Shown piece by piece: positions 1-6,811 of a stretch of DNA of 64,000 bases. This stretch comes from Nitrospirillum amazonense (GTDB taxonomy: Bacteria; Pseudomonadota; Alphaproteobacteria; Azospirillales; Azospirillaceae). The stretch spans positions 62,001-126,000 of the forward strand of contig NZ_VITN01000004.1 of NCBI RefSeq assembly GCF_007828045.1, written 5' to 3'. Position numbers and translations under genes: made by a program. Within the stretch, counting starts at the first letter, position 1. Each line of letters starts with the position of its first letter. Below the pieces are notes generated by a model. It had not been told where the DNA came from. It made no database searches and saw nothing but the letters and a program-made list of their open reading frames with translations.

Positions 1-2
1 GC

Positions 3-143
3 GCCCAACCCTTGATGGACCGGCTGGACCTGCCGGCGACGGCCCGCGCCTCGTTTGGGGTCTACAGCACGGAGGCTGATGTGGAGCGCCTGGCCGAGGC
101 CATCCGTGCGGCGCAAAGGCTGTTCGGCGTCGCGGCGCGATAG
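3..143 (+). CDS. sufS: Cysteine desulfurase SufS, C-terminal end (partial)
   Basis: Only the last 46 codons are in the window; the gene begins upstream. The visible peptide starts AQPLMDRL and contains a segment ATARASFGVYSTEADVERL, which matches the C-terminal substrate-lobe end of group II cysteine desulfurases (SufS), where a conserved R-x-S-F/x-Y-N/S-T segment lies near the active site. SufS takes sulfur from cysteine as a PLP-dependent persulfide and hands it to SufU or SufE in the cytoplasm. Its stop lies 14 bases before sufU and it is followed by sufT, a standard alphaproteobacterial SUF order. The catalytic lysine and cysteine are outside the window, so the call rests on the tail and the neighbours. 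Confidence 0.85.
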   Translation, partial: AQPLMDRLDLPATARASFGVYSTEADVERLAEAIRAAQRLFGVAAR

Positions 144-157
144 GAAGGGGCACCCCC

Positions 158-634
158 ATGGATTTGCGCGATCTCTACCAGGACATCATCCTGGACCACG
201 GCCGTTCCCCCCGCAATTTCCGGACGTTGGCCGCGCCCAGCCACTTCGCCCACGGCCACAACCCGCTGTGCGGCGACAAGGTCACCATTTTCCTGCGCCT
301 GGACGGCGACCGCATCGTGGAAGTCAGTTTCGAGGGCAAGGGCTGCGCCATCTCCACCGCCTCCGCCTCCCTGATGACGGAGGTGGTCTTGAACAAGACG
401 CTGGCGGAGGCTGAGGCCCTGTTCGGCCACTTCCACGGCACCGTGACAGGGGGCGCGGCATCGGGCACGGCCGGCGGCCTGCCCGATGCCCTGGCGGAGG
501 AGGGGGAGCGGCTGCAGCCCCTGACCGGGGTCAAGGCCTACCCCACGCGGGTGAAGTGCGCGACTTTGGCCTGGCACACGCTGGAGGCGGCGGTGAAAGG
601 CGGCGGCCTGCCCGTGCCGGTGAAGACGGAATAG
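158..634 (+). CDS. sufU: Fe-S cluster assembly sulfur-transfer protein SufU
   Basis: 158 residues, the usual length for SufU. The family motifs are visible: NPLCGD at residues 35-40 (Cys38, Asp40), KGCAIS around Cys63 and RVKCATLAWHT around Cys134, the Cys/Asp set that binds zinc and accepts persulfide sulfur from SufS. The insertion between the second and third cysteine (about residues 95-120) separates SufU from IscU. It acts in the cytoplasm as sulfur relay to the SufBCD scaffold. It sits 14 bases after sufS and 12 before sufT, so the three are surely one transcript. The ATG at 158 follows an AGGAAGGGG-like ribosome site. Confidence 0.93.
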   Translation: MDLRDLYQDIILDHGRSPRNFRTLAAPSHFAHGHNPLCGDKVTIFLRLDGDRIVEVSFEGKGCAISTASASLMTEVVLNKTLAEAEALFGHFHGTVTGGAASGTAGGLPDALAEEGERLQPLTGVKAYPTRVKCATLAWHTLEAAVKGGGLPVPVKTE

Positions 635-646
635 GGGGCGGCAGCC

Positions 647-1006
647 ATGCGCGTCATCCGGGAAGAACCACTGCTGGCCGATGTGACGGCGGACGACGGC
701 GACCCCGCCTTGATGGCGGCGGTGTTCGAGGCGCTGCGCACCGTCCGCGATCCGGAGATACCGGTCAACTTGGTGGACCTTGGCCTGATCTATCGGGTGC
801 TGGTCCGCCGTGACGGCCTGGTCCATATCGACATGACCCTGACCACACCGGCCTGTCCCGTGGCCACGACGCTGCCGGGTCAGGTCCAGAACCTGGTCTC
901 GCTGGTGCCGGGGGTCAGCGTGGTGCTGGTCGATATGGTCTGGGACCCGCCCTGGACCCGGGAACGCATGAGCGAAAGCGCGCGCCTGGAACTGGGATTG
1001 GTGTAG
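647..1006 (+). CDS. sufT: SufT / MIP18-family (DUF59) Fe-S assembly protein
   Basis: 119 residues of the MIP18/DUF59 family. The family signature DPEIPVN is at residues 35-41, followed by DLGLIY, and the reactive cysteine sits in TTPACPV (Cys70). SufT proteins help mature Fe-S proteins downstream of SufBCD, mainly when demand is high; the exact chemistry is unsettled. The gene starts 12 bases after sufU and is the last member of the operon in this window. There is no sufA/iscA-type carrier gene after it, although one often follows; what follows instead is a short decayed fragment (1071-1190). Confidence 0.88.
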   Translation: MRVIREEPLLADVTADDGDPALMAAVFEALRTVRDPEIPVNLVDLGLIYRVLVRRDGLVHIDMTLTTPACPVATTLPGQVQNLVSLVPGVSVVLVDMVWDPPWTRERMSESARLELGLV

Positions 1007-1070
1007 GAGACATCCATCCGGGCCGCGCGGCGCAGGGGCGGGGTCCGGGAGAGGCGTCCAGGGAGAGGGA

Positions 1071-1190
1071 ATCGCCACCAGACCGGGCCGCCATGGCCTC
1101 ATCGGCCTGCCAGAACCCGTCGCTGCCCTGTATGGCGCTGACGGCCCCTGCGATGCCGCGGTGCGCCTGCTGCAGGAGGCTAAAATCTAG
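1071..1190 (+). pseudogene. Possible remnant of a histidine-kinase ATPase domain C-terminus
   Basis: A 39-codon open stretch without a start codon reads GRHGLIGLPEPVAALYGAD and ends at TAG 1188-1190. The pattern G-x-G-L-x-G-L-x-E-R-V-x-x-L-Y-G is the G2 box and following helix of the HATPase_c domain in LytS/DesK-like sensor kinases; here the expected E-R is P-E-P-V and the downstream G-x-G-T motif is lost. I infer a degraded 3' fragment of a kinase gene trapped between sufT and the convergent SnoaL-like gene. It may instead be chance similarity, since the match is only about 20 residues. Confidence 0.3.
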
Positions 1191-1597
1191 GGTGCGCCGG
1201 CGGACCGCCGAAACTCTTCGGATGTTTCGTCGAGGAAGACGTACAGCGCCGCGATTTGGCCATCGCGGACCGTGATGACATCCCAGCCGGTATATTCGGG
1301 TGCTTCGCCGCGCGGCCCTGAGCCCCAGGCTAGCCGCCCGGCATCGTGCAGCACCTGCGCCTTGCCCTGTGGCGTGTAGACATAGTGCGGATGCGTCGCC
1401 CGTAGATCGCCGGCGAATTTGTTGATCGCCTGGCGCCCGACGATCACACCCGGCGGCACGTAAAGCACCCCATCCTGTGCCCAGAGCTCGTCGATTGCCG
1501 CGCGGCGGCGCGTGTCGTCGCCTTCGCCGAAGACCTCCTCGAGGTTCCGGTGGAGCAACTCGCGGATGCGCTCCTTGGATTCACCGGATTGCATCAT
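1187..1597 (-). CDS. SnoaL-like / NTF2-fold protein
   Basis: 136 residues with the features of the NTF2-like SnoaL superfamily: an N-terminal helix pair (residues 6-40), then DGVLYVPPGVIVGRQAI, a typical strand-turn-helix where these proteins line their pocket, and C-terminal strands around GWDVITVRDGQIAALYVFLD. The family includes steroid isomerase-like enzymes, limonene epoxide hydrolases and many stress proteins of unknown role; the fold is clear but the reaction is not predictable. Two adjacent ATGs (1597 and 1594) are possible starts; an AAGGA sequence about 8 bases upstream favours 1597. It stands alone, convergent with the SUF operon. Confidence 0.75.
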   Translation of the reverse strand: MMQSGESKERIRELLHRNLEEVFGEGDDTRRRAAIDELWAQDGVLYVPPGVIVGRQAINKFAGDLRATHPHYVYTPQGKAQVLHDAGRLAWGSGPRGEAPEYTGWDVITVRDGQIAALYVFLDETSEEFRRSAGAP

Positions 1598-1696
1598 GGC
1601 ATGTTTCCTTGAGGGGGCGACCGAACCTCGGCCAGGACACCCTCCGCAATGGTATCGAGCGTGCGTCGGTGCCGGTAATAGATATCAATGGAACGA

Positions 1697-1715
1697 TATG
1701 GCCTGTAGCGCCATA
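1697..1715. repeat. Short inverted repeat upstream of the SnoaL-like gene
   Basis: TATGGC at 1697-1702 and GCCATA at 1710-1715 form a perfect 6-base dyad with a 7-base spacer, about 100 bases upstream of the SnoaL-like start. It could be a regulator site or a small hairpin. The rest of the 1598-1871 gap holds no convincing gene. Confidence 0.25.
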
Positions 1716-1817
1716 ATTTAGCACCCGCTGTTTCATGAATGGAACAATAGCGCGTGGAACCTGCGCCAGTCGTGCCGCAGGCCTGATCGAGGAAGGGACA
1801 AGGGGCGCATTTTCCAC

Positions 1818-1841
1818 GCGACCATCTGCGCGACCATCTGC
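1818..1841. repeat. 12-base tandem duplication
   Basis: GCGACCATCTGC occurs twice in direct succession (1818-1829 and 1830-1841), just downstream of the HxlR-family gene's stop. It lies outside coding sequence and looks like a replication-slippage product. Confidence 0.6.
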
Positions 1842-1871
1842 GGACAGGCTTGAGCCCAGGCCCCTGTCGGT

Positions 1872-2252
1872 CTAGTCCGCCAATCGGTCCTGGTAGCGCA
1901 AGGCCCAGTCGTGCAACGCGCCGAAGGTCGGCATGAGGTCGATGCCGGCTTGCGACAGCGCATACTCCACACGTGGAGGCACCTCGGGGTAGGCGGTGCG
2001 AATAACGATGCCGTTGCGCGCCAGGTCACGAAGCTGCTCGGTCAGCATATGCTGTGTGATGCCCGGCAGTGCGCGGCGCAGTTCGCCGAAACGCATCGGG
2101 CCGGCGACCAGGCTGCATACGATCTCGATTTTCCATTTGCCGGTAATGGCCCTGATCGCCCGTTGGAAGCGCATAACCTCGATACGCTCCGGCCCCGTGC
2201 ACCCATCGCATTCGTCACCGTAGGTGCGCGGCTCGATAGTCTGCTTTTCCAT
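1872..2252 (-). CDS. HxlR-family winged-helix transcriptional regulator
   Basis: 126 residues from ATG 2252. I chose this start because GAGAGG lies 4-5 bases upstream; the longer reading from 2264 would need a TTG. The body matches the HxlR family: ITGKWKIEIVCSL, then RFGELRRALPGITQHMLTEQLRDL, the recognition region, and a wing near YPEVPPRVEYALS. Cys15 and Cys18 form a CDGC pair before the domain, near where HxlR-type quinone/aldehyde sensors carry their redox cysteine. The gene is divergent from a reductase at 2327 with 74 bases between them, the usual arrangement for a regulator and its target, so I infer control of that reductase. Confidence 0.9.
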   Translation of the reverse strand: MEKQTIEPRTYGDECDGCTGPERIEVMRFQRAIRAITGKWKIEIVCSLVAGPMRFGELRRALPGITQHMLTEQLRDLARNGIVIRTAYPEVPPRVEYALSQAGIDLMPTFGALHDWALRYQDRLAD

Positions 2253-2326
2253 ATTACCTCTCAAAATCCATCCTACTTGTTCTCTTTCATCTGTCTGGCC
2301 GACTGTGAGGGCAAGGAGAAGGCGAA

Positions 2327-3307
2327 ATGAGCAAGATTCTTGTCACGGGTGGTTCGGGATTCCTCGCCGGCCACTGCATAGCGGCGGCGCTGGCGGCGGG
2401 GCACGAGGTTCGCACGACGTTGCGCAACCTCGACAAGGCCCCGCAGGTCCGCGCCATGATGGCGGTGGCGGGTGCCGATACCGGTCATCGGCTTACGTTT
2501 CACGCCGCCGATCTGGGGCATGACGATGGTTGGGGTGCCGCCGCCGCAGGCTGCGACTATGTCCTGCACACGGCGTCGCCCTTTCCGCCCGTTCAGCCGG
2601 AAGATCCTAATGATCTGATCATTCCGGCACGCGACGGAACGTTGCGCGTGCTGCGCGCGGCCGGCCGCGCCGCTGTGAGGCGCGTTGTCCTCACGTCCTC
2701 TTTTGCCGCGGTGGGGTACGGCCCGGCACTGGCAAGCCATGTCTATACGGAGGACGACTGGACCCCTGTCGATGCGCCAAACCAACCGTACATCCTGTCC
2801 AAGACCATCGCGGAGCGCGCGGCATGGGACTTTGTGGGGAAGGGCGGAGCCCCGGAGCTGAGCGTCGTCAACCCGACCGGGATATTCGGGCCCGCTCTCG
2901 GGCCTCAGCTTTCCACATCGATGACGATCATCAAGGGATTGCTGGATGGCGCGTTTCCGCCCGAACTGCCGGATATGTGGTTTGGCGTGGTGGACGTGCG
3001 GGACGCGGCCGACCTGCACCTGCGGGCCATGACCCAGCCAGCCGCGGCCGGTGAGCGCTTCATCGCGGTAAGCGGCGAACCGGTGTCCCTGCTGGAGGTC
3101 GCCACCATTTTGCGGGAACGCCTCGGCGGTTTGGCCGCGCGGGTGCCCAACCGCGGCGCGCCCCTCTTTCCCAACGCGAACCGACGGCGGTCCAGTAGCG
3201 CCAAGGCGAGACAAACGCTCGGCTGGTCGCCGCGCCCGGGCGGGGAAGCGATTATCGCCGGCGCGGAAAGCCTGCTTCGGCTCAAATTGCTGCAAACCCT
3301 CGACTAG
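2327..3307 (+). CDS. NAD(P)-dependent extended SDR, aldehyde/dihydroflavonol reductase-like
   Basis: 326 residues of the extended short-chain dehydrogenase family. TGGSGFLAGH (residues 7-16) is the Rossmann glycine motif, Ser124-Ser125 and Y155-x3-K159 (YILSK) are the catalytic set, and NPTGIFGP follows the active site. The overall pattern matches bacterial relatives of dihydroflavonol-4-reductase and NADPH-dependent aldehyde reductases, which reduce carbonyls of aromatic or toxic aldehyde substrates in the cytoplasm. AAGGAGAAGG precedes ATG 2327. It is divergent from the HxlR-type regulator, so induction by an electrophile or aldehyde is plausible. The substrate is not known. Confidence 0.88.
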   Translation: MSKILVTGGSGFLAGHCIAAALAAGHEVRTTLRNLDKAPQVRAMMAVAGADTGHRLTFHAADLGHDDGWGAAAAGCDYVLHTASPFPPVQPEDPNDLIIPARDGTLRVLRAAGRAAVRRVVLTSSFAAVGYGPALASHVYTEDDWTPVDAPNQPYILSKTIAERAAWDFVGKGGAPELSVVNPTGIFGPALGPQLSTSMTIIKGLLDGAFPPELPDMWFGVVDVRDAADLHLRAMTQPAAAGERFIAVSGEPVSLLEVATILRERLGGLAARVPNRGAPLFPNANRRRSSSAKARQTLGWSPRPGGEAIIAGAESLLRLKLLQTLD

Positions 3308-3362
3308 GACCGCGTTGGGGGCCACGGGGCCATTCGGGGGTGTTCTTCTGGCGGGAAGCGGA

Positions 3363-3384
3363 GCCGGCCGCCGACGCGGCCGGC
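3363..3384. terminator. Hairpin between convergent genes
   Basis: GCCGGCCGC (3363-3371) and GCGGCCGGC (3376-3384) form a perfect 9-base-pair stem with a CGAC loop between the ends of the reductase and the convergent peroxiredoxin-like gene. There is no T-run, but the place and strength suggest a bidirectional transcript end. Confidence 0.55.
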
Positions 3385-3392
3385 GTGTACGC

Positions 3393-4061
3393 TCAGGCGG
3401 TCGCGGCGCGGCGCAGGGCCGGCAGCATGTCCTCGGGCTCGGGCCGACGGGTGTAGTCAGGATTGACCTCGGCATAGAGGATGGTCCCATCCGGCCCGAT
3501 GACGTAGCGGGCCGGCATCGGCAGGGTCCAGCTCTGGTCACCGTTGAAGGCCGGGAGGTCGTTCTTCAGGCTCTTGTAGAGATCGACAAGGTAGCTGGGC
3601 AGGTCGAAGCGAAGACCGAAGGTGGCCGCCACGTCGTTGTGCGTGTCGGACAAGATGGGGAAGCGGAGCGCGTTCTGGCGGACGGACTTGCGGCTGTTCA
3701 CCGGCAACTGGGGAGAGATAGCGACCAGGCTGGCGCCCAGCGCCTCGAACGCCGGCAAGGCGGCCTGAAGCGCTTGCAGTTCCATATTGCAGTAGGGGCA
3801 CCACACGCCGCGATAGAAGCTCACCACCAGCGGTCCGTTAGCCAGCAAGGCCGTCGATGAGACGGGCTTGCCCTCGGGATCGTTCAGCGTGAAGCGGGGC
3901 GCCTGGTCGCCGGCCTTCAGGGCGCGCGCGGCAGCACCACTGGCGATGAGTTCGGCGGTGGCGCGGTGCATGGTCTCGATCACCGATGGCGGCACGCTGT
4001 AGGGCGGCTTGCCGGCTTCGAAGTCCACCTTGAAGGCGTCGAGCTTGGACTGAAGGGACAT
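3393..4061 (-). CDS. Peroxiredoxin-like (AhpC/TSA family) thiol protein
   Basis: 222 residues with a thioredoxin fold. The active-site region is YRGVWCPYC (Cys88, Cys91), placing it in the AhpC/TSA-like group that has a CxxC in the peroxidatic position and an N-terminal helical extension (residues 1-50). These proteins reduce peroxides or act as thiol-disulfide oxidoreductases in the cytoplasm. ARYVIGPDGTILYAEVNPDYTRRPEP near the C terminus is typical of the family. There is no signal peptide. A GST gene lies 51 bases upstream on the same strand, so the two are probably co-transcribed as a detoxification pair. Confidence 0.87.
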   Translation of the reverse strand: MSLQSKLDAFKVDFEAGKPPYSVPPSVIETMHRATAELIASGAAARALKAGDQAPRFTLNDPEGKPVSSTALLANGPLVVSFYRGVWCPYCNMELQALQAALPAFEALGASLVAISPQLPVNSRKSVRQNALRFPILSDTHNDVAATFGLRFDLPSYLVDLYKSLKNDLPAFNGDQSWTLPMPARYVIGPDGTILYAEVNPDYTRRPEPEDMLPALRRAATA

Positions 4062-4112
4062 GGAACATCTCCGTAAAAGGGGGCAGGGCTTGTTCCCGGC
4101 GGGAATTGCGGG

Positions 4113-4733
4113 TCAGGCGGAAGGCAGCAAGGCGTTGACGCGGGAAAGGGCCCGCTGGACGGCGGGGCGCGCCGCGATGTCGGCGTACCAGCGCGCGACA
4201 TGGGGTGTGTCCTCCAGCCCGACGCCGGCGAACTCGCGCCGCCATAGCCAGCCGAAATGGGCGATGTCGGCGATGGTGAAGGCGTCGCCGGCGGCATAGC
4301 GATGCCGTGACAGCACTCCGTCCAGGACGGACACGGTGCGTTTGGCCTCGCCCAGGAAGCGCTCGATCGCGATCGGCTGCGGCTCGGCCGCGAAGCGTTG
4401 GAAGAAGCCCGACTGGCCGAAGGCGGGACTTAGGCCCGAGGCATGGAAGAAGAGCTGCTCGAACACCCGTGCCCGGCCGTCGCCGGAGGCCGGCAGCAGA
4501 CGACCGGCCTTCTCGGCCAGATGGACCAGGATGGCGGCGGACTCGGTCAGGACGAGATCGCCATCGACCAGCACCGGCACCTTGGCGTTCGGGTTCAGCG
4601 CTACGAAATCGGGCGCCTTCTGTTCGCCCTGGCGGACGTTGACGCCGTGCAGCGCATAATCGAGCCCCAGTTCCTCCAGCGCGATCGGCACCTTGATGCT
4701 GTTGGGCGTGGCGAAGGCATAAACCTCAAGCAT
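4113..4733 (-). CDS. Glutathione S-transferase family protein
   Basis: 206 residues, a usual GST length. The N-terminal thioredoxin-like half has TPNSIKVPIALEE (helix 1) and NPNAKVPVL with the cis-proline at Pro53, then LTESAAIL with Glu64-Ser65, the gamma-Glu binding pair. The all-helical half includes FTIADIAHFGW, the conserved N-capping box of GSTs. It resembles plant-symbiont and Nu-type bacterial GSTs. The gene precedes the peroxiredoxin-like gene on the same strand. Its ATG overlaps the end of a 51-codon ORF (4726-4881) by 8 bases, which suggests possible translational coupling. Confidence 0.88.
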   Translation of the reverse strand: MLEVYAFATPNSIKVPIALEELGLDYALHGVNVRQGEQKAPDFVALNPNAKVPVLVDGDLVLTESAAILVHLAEKAGRLLPASGDGRARVFEQLFFHASGLSPAFGQSGFFQRFAAEPQPIAIERFLGEAKRTVSVLDGVLSRHRYAAGDAFTIADIAHFGWLWRREFAGVGLEDTPHVARWYADIAARPAVQRALSRVNALLPSA

Positions 4734-4881
4734 GGTGGGCTTCCTTGTGACGCAGCCCGGCGCGCAGAATCGGCAAGGCCAGCGCGAGAAGCGCTGGGAC
4801 CGGGCTGCCGGTGATTTGAAAGGCGAGGATCCCGTCCAGCAGGGACGGCGCGGCGGCGGTTGCCATCAGCCAACGGACCAT
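4726..4881 (-). CDS. Possible 51-residue hydrophobic small protein overlapping the GST start
   Basis: An ATG at 4881 opens a 51-codon frame that ends at TGA 4728-4726, inside the first codons of the GST gene. The peptide has a basic start (MVRWLM), a hydrophobic middle (LLDGILAF, then PALLALALPILRAGL) and a basic tail RHKEAHHA, the look of a small membrane peptide. A GAGGAG sequence sits about 9 bases upstream. The 8-base overlap with the GST start would couple their translation. No family is recognised and it may be noncoding leader; codon bias alone cannot decide. Confidence 0.3.
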   Translation of the reverse strand: MVRWLMATAAAPSLLDGILAFQITGSPVPALLALALPILRAGLRHKEAHHA

Positions 4882-4977
4882 GATCTCGATCTCCTCGCCC
4901 CCTTCGGCCCATCCGAAGGCATGCTGATAGGTGCCTCTTCCAGGCTCGACGGGGCAGCCGGCTCTGGGCGATAATGT

Positions 4978-4996
4978 TCATTCCAAGGAGGAATGA
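4978..4996 (+). promoter_or_regulatory. Inverted repeat enclosing the LysR ribosome-binding site
   Basis: TCATTCC (4978-4984) and GGAATGA (4990-4996) are perfect inverted repeats around AAGGA. The strong ribosome site AAGGAGG (4985-4991) lies in the loop and right arm, six bases before GTG 4998. The element could be an autoregulatory operator for the LysR protein, or an RNA hairpin that hides the ribosome site. A GATAAT sequence (4970-4975) just upstream could be the -10 box. Confidence 0.45.
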
Positions 4997-4997
4997 C

Positions 4998-5894
4998 GTG
5001 GACCGATATCAAGCGATGGCGGCGTTTGTGCGCGTGGTGGAGACTGGTTCCTTCTCGGCGGCGGCACGGCAGCTGAATGTCGGCCAGCCCGCCGTCTCGA
5101 AGACGATCGCCCAATTGGAAGACCGGCTTCAGGTCAACCTGCTGATCCGCTCGACCCATGGGCTGAGCCCGACCGAGGCGGGTCACCGCTTCTATGAGCG
5201 GGCCAGGGCCGCCATCCGGGAGGCCGATGAGGCGGACCTGGCCGCGCGCGGCGCGGGGGCGGGGCTGTCCGGCTGCCTGCGCGTTTCGGCCGCGACCACC
5301 TTCGCCCGCCTGCATGTCGTGCCGCAGCTGCCACGCTTCCTGGAACAGCATCCCGAGCTTGAAATCGACGTGATCCTCGACGACCGCGTCATCGACCTGA
5401 TCGCCGAGGGCGTCGACGTGTCGTTGCGGATGGGCGCGCTGCCCGATTCATCCGCGGTCGCGCGCAAGCTGGCGACGGGCCCGCGCTCCGTGTTGGCCAC
5501 CCCGGCCTATTTGGCGCGCCGGGGGGAGCCGCGAAGCCCCGCCGACCTCGCCGGGCACGAGGCCGTGATCCACAGCCACTTGCCCACCGTCTGGTGCTTC
5601 ACCCGCGACGGCACCGAGGCGTCGGTTTCCGTGCGCGGGCGCGTCAAGGTGAGCGCCGCCGAGGGGCAGCGGGCGGCGGTGCTGGCCGGCATGGGGCTGA
5701 CGATCGCCTCGGACTGGATGTTCGCGCCGGAGCTGGCCAGTGGTGCGGTGCGCCGGGTGCTGGGGGACTGGACTCTGCCTTCCCTGGACCTGTGGGCGAT
5801 CTTTCCCGGCGGGCGCTTGGCCAGTGCCAAGGCGCGCGAATTCGCCCGCTTCGTGGAAGCGGTAATGGCCGCGCCCTATTCCCCGCTGGAATAA
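4998..5894 (+). CDS. LysR-family transcriptional regulator
   Basis: 298 residues starting at GTG 4998, chosen because AAGGAGG ends six bases before it and because the protein then begins VDRYQAMAAFVRVVETGSFS, the usual LysR N terminus. The winged helix-turn-helix is FSAAARQLNVGQPAVSKTI (about residues 21-39), followed by the linker helix and a two-lobed substrate-binding domain (residues 90-290). It belongs to the group with short, CrgA-like effector domains. It is divergent from the small ORF-GST-peroxiredoxin genes and upstream of an enoyl-CoA hydratase-like gene, either of which it may control. Confidence 0.92.
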   Translation: MDRYQAMAAFVRVVETGSFSAAARQLNVGQPAVSKTIAQLEDRLQVNLLIRSTHGLSPTEAGHRFYERARAAIREADEADLAARGAGAGLSGCLRVSAATTFARLHVVPQLPRFLEQHPELEIDVILDDRVIDLIAEGVDVSLRMGALPDSSAVARKLATGPRSVLATPAYLARRGEPRSPADLAGHEAVIHSHLPTVWCFTRDGTEASVSVRGRVKVSAAEGQRAAVLAGMGLTIASDWMFAPELASGAVRRVLGDWTLPSLDLWAIFPGGRLASAKAREFARFVEAVMAAPYSPLE

Positions 5895-5993
5895 GCCATA
5901 TCGCCCCGCGCCCTCGTCCGTCCCGCCGTGGACTGGCCTAACTAATCCGTCACGCCGCCACTTCCGGACGGCTTGAGATCAAGGATCAGTACC

Positions 5994-6764
5994 ATGGCCA
6001 AGTTCGACGTCTATCGCGACGCTTTCCCCAACGCCCGCCTGACCCGCAAGGACAATGGCGTCCTGGAAGTCGCCCTGCACACCGACGGCGGCAAGCTCGT
6101 CTTCAACGGGCATACGCATGAGCAGTTCGTGGAGCTGTTCCACCAGATCGGTGAGGACCGGGACAACCGCGCGGTGATCCTGACCGGCACGGGCGACGCC
6201 TTCATGGACATGATCAACCCCGAGGGCTTCGACTTCTTCACGCCCCAGGGCTACGACAAGATCCTGCGCGAGGGCCGCAAGGTGCTGTCCAACATCCTCG
6301 ATATCGAGGTACCCATGATCACGGCGCTGAACGGCCCGGTCCTGCTGCACAGTGAATACGCGCTGCTGACCGACATCATCCTGGCGACGCCGGACACCGT
6401 GTTCCAGGACAAGCCGCACTTCGAGTTCGGCATCGTGCCCGGCGACGGCATGCACCTGCTGTGGCCGCATGTCATCGGCTCGGTCCGGGGCCGCTACTTC
6501 CTGCTCACCCGCCAGGTGCTGGACGCGCAGACGGCGCAGGACTGGGGCGTCGTCAACGAGATCGTGCCGGCCGACCGCCTGCTCGCCCGCGCCCATGAGA
6601 TCGCCGACGGCATCGCCGCGCTGCCGCCGCTGACCGGCCGCTACACCCGCATCGCGCTGACCCAGCAGCTCCGCCGCCTGATCGATGAGGGCACCGCCTT
6701 CGGCCTGGCGCTTGAGGGCATCAGCGCCGCCGACGTGGCCCGCCGCATGGCCACCCAGGGCTGA
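5994..6764 (+). CDS. Enoyl-CoA hydratase/isomerase family protein
   Basis: 256 residues from ATG 5994, which follows AAGGA by eight bases; an upstream TTG at 5973 is less likely. The crotonase fold shows in RDNRAVILTGTGDAF, ALNGPVLLHSEYALLTDIILATPDTVFQD and the FGIVPGDGMH segment. The usual oxyanion-hole glycines are partly retained (NGPV, GIVPGDG), but the paired catalytic glutamates of true hydratases are not obvious; related crotonase-fold proteins act on non-CoA ketones or diketones. The substrate is therefore open. It lies 99 bases after the LysR gene in the same direction. Confidence 0.82.
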   Translation: MAKFDVYRDAFPNARLTRKDNGVLEVALHTDGGKLVFNGHTHEQFVELFHQIGEDRDNRAVILTGTGDAFMDMINPEGFDFFTPQGYDKILREGRKVLSNILDIEVPMITALNGPVLLHSEYALLTDIILATPDTVFQDKPHFEFGIVPGDGMHLLWPHVIGSVRGRYFLLTRQVLDAQTAQDWGVVNEIVPADRLLARAHEIADGIAALPPLTGRYTRIALTQQLRRLIDEGTAFGLALEGISAADVARRMATQG

Positions 6765-6772
6765 GACCACGG

Positions 6773-6800
6773 CCACCGCCCGGCAGGCGCCGGGCGGTGG
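6773..6800. terminator. Strong bidirectional hairpin
   Basis: CCACCGCCCGGC (6773-6784) and GCCGGGCGGTGG (6789-6800) form a perfect 12-base-pair stem with an AGGC loop between the convergent ends of the crotonase-like gene (6764) and the GH42 gene (6812). There is no T-run, but a stem of this strength between convergent genes is very likely a shared transcript end. Confidence 0.7.
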
Positions 6801-6811
6801 GCCCGTCACGG

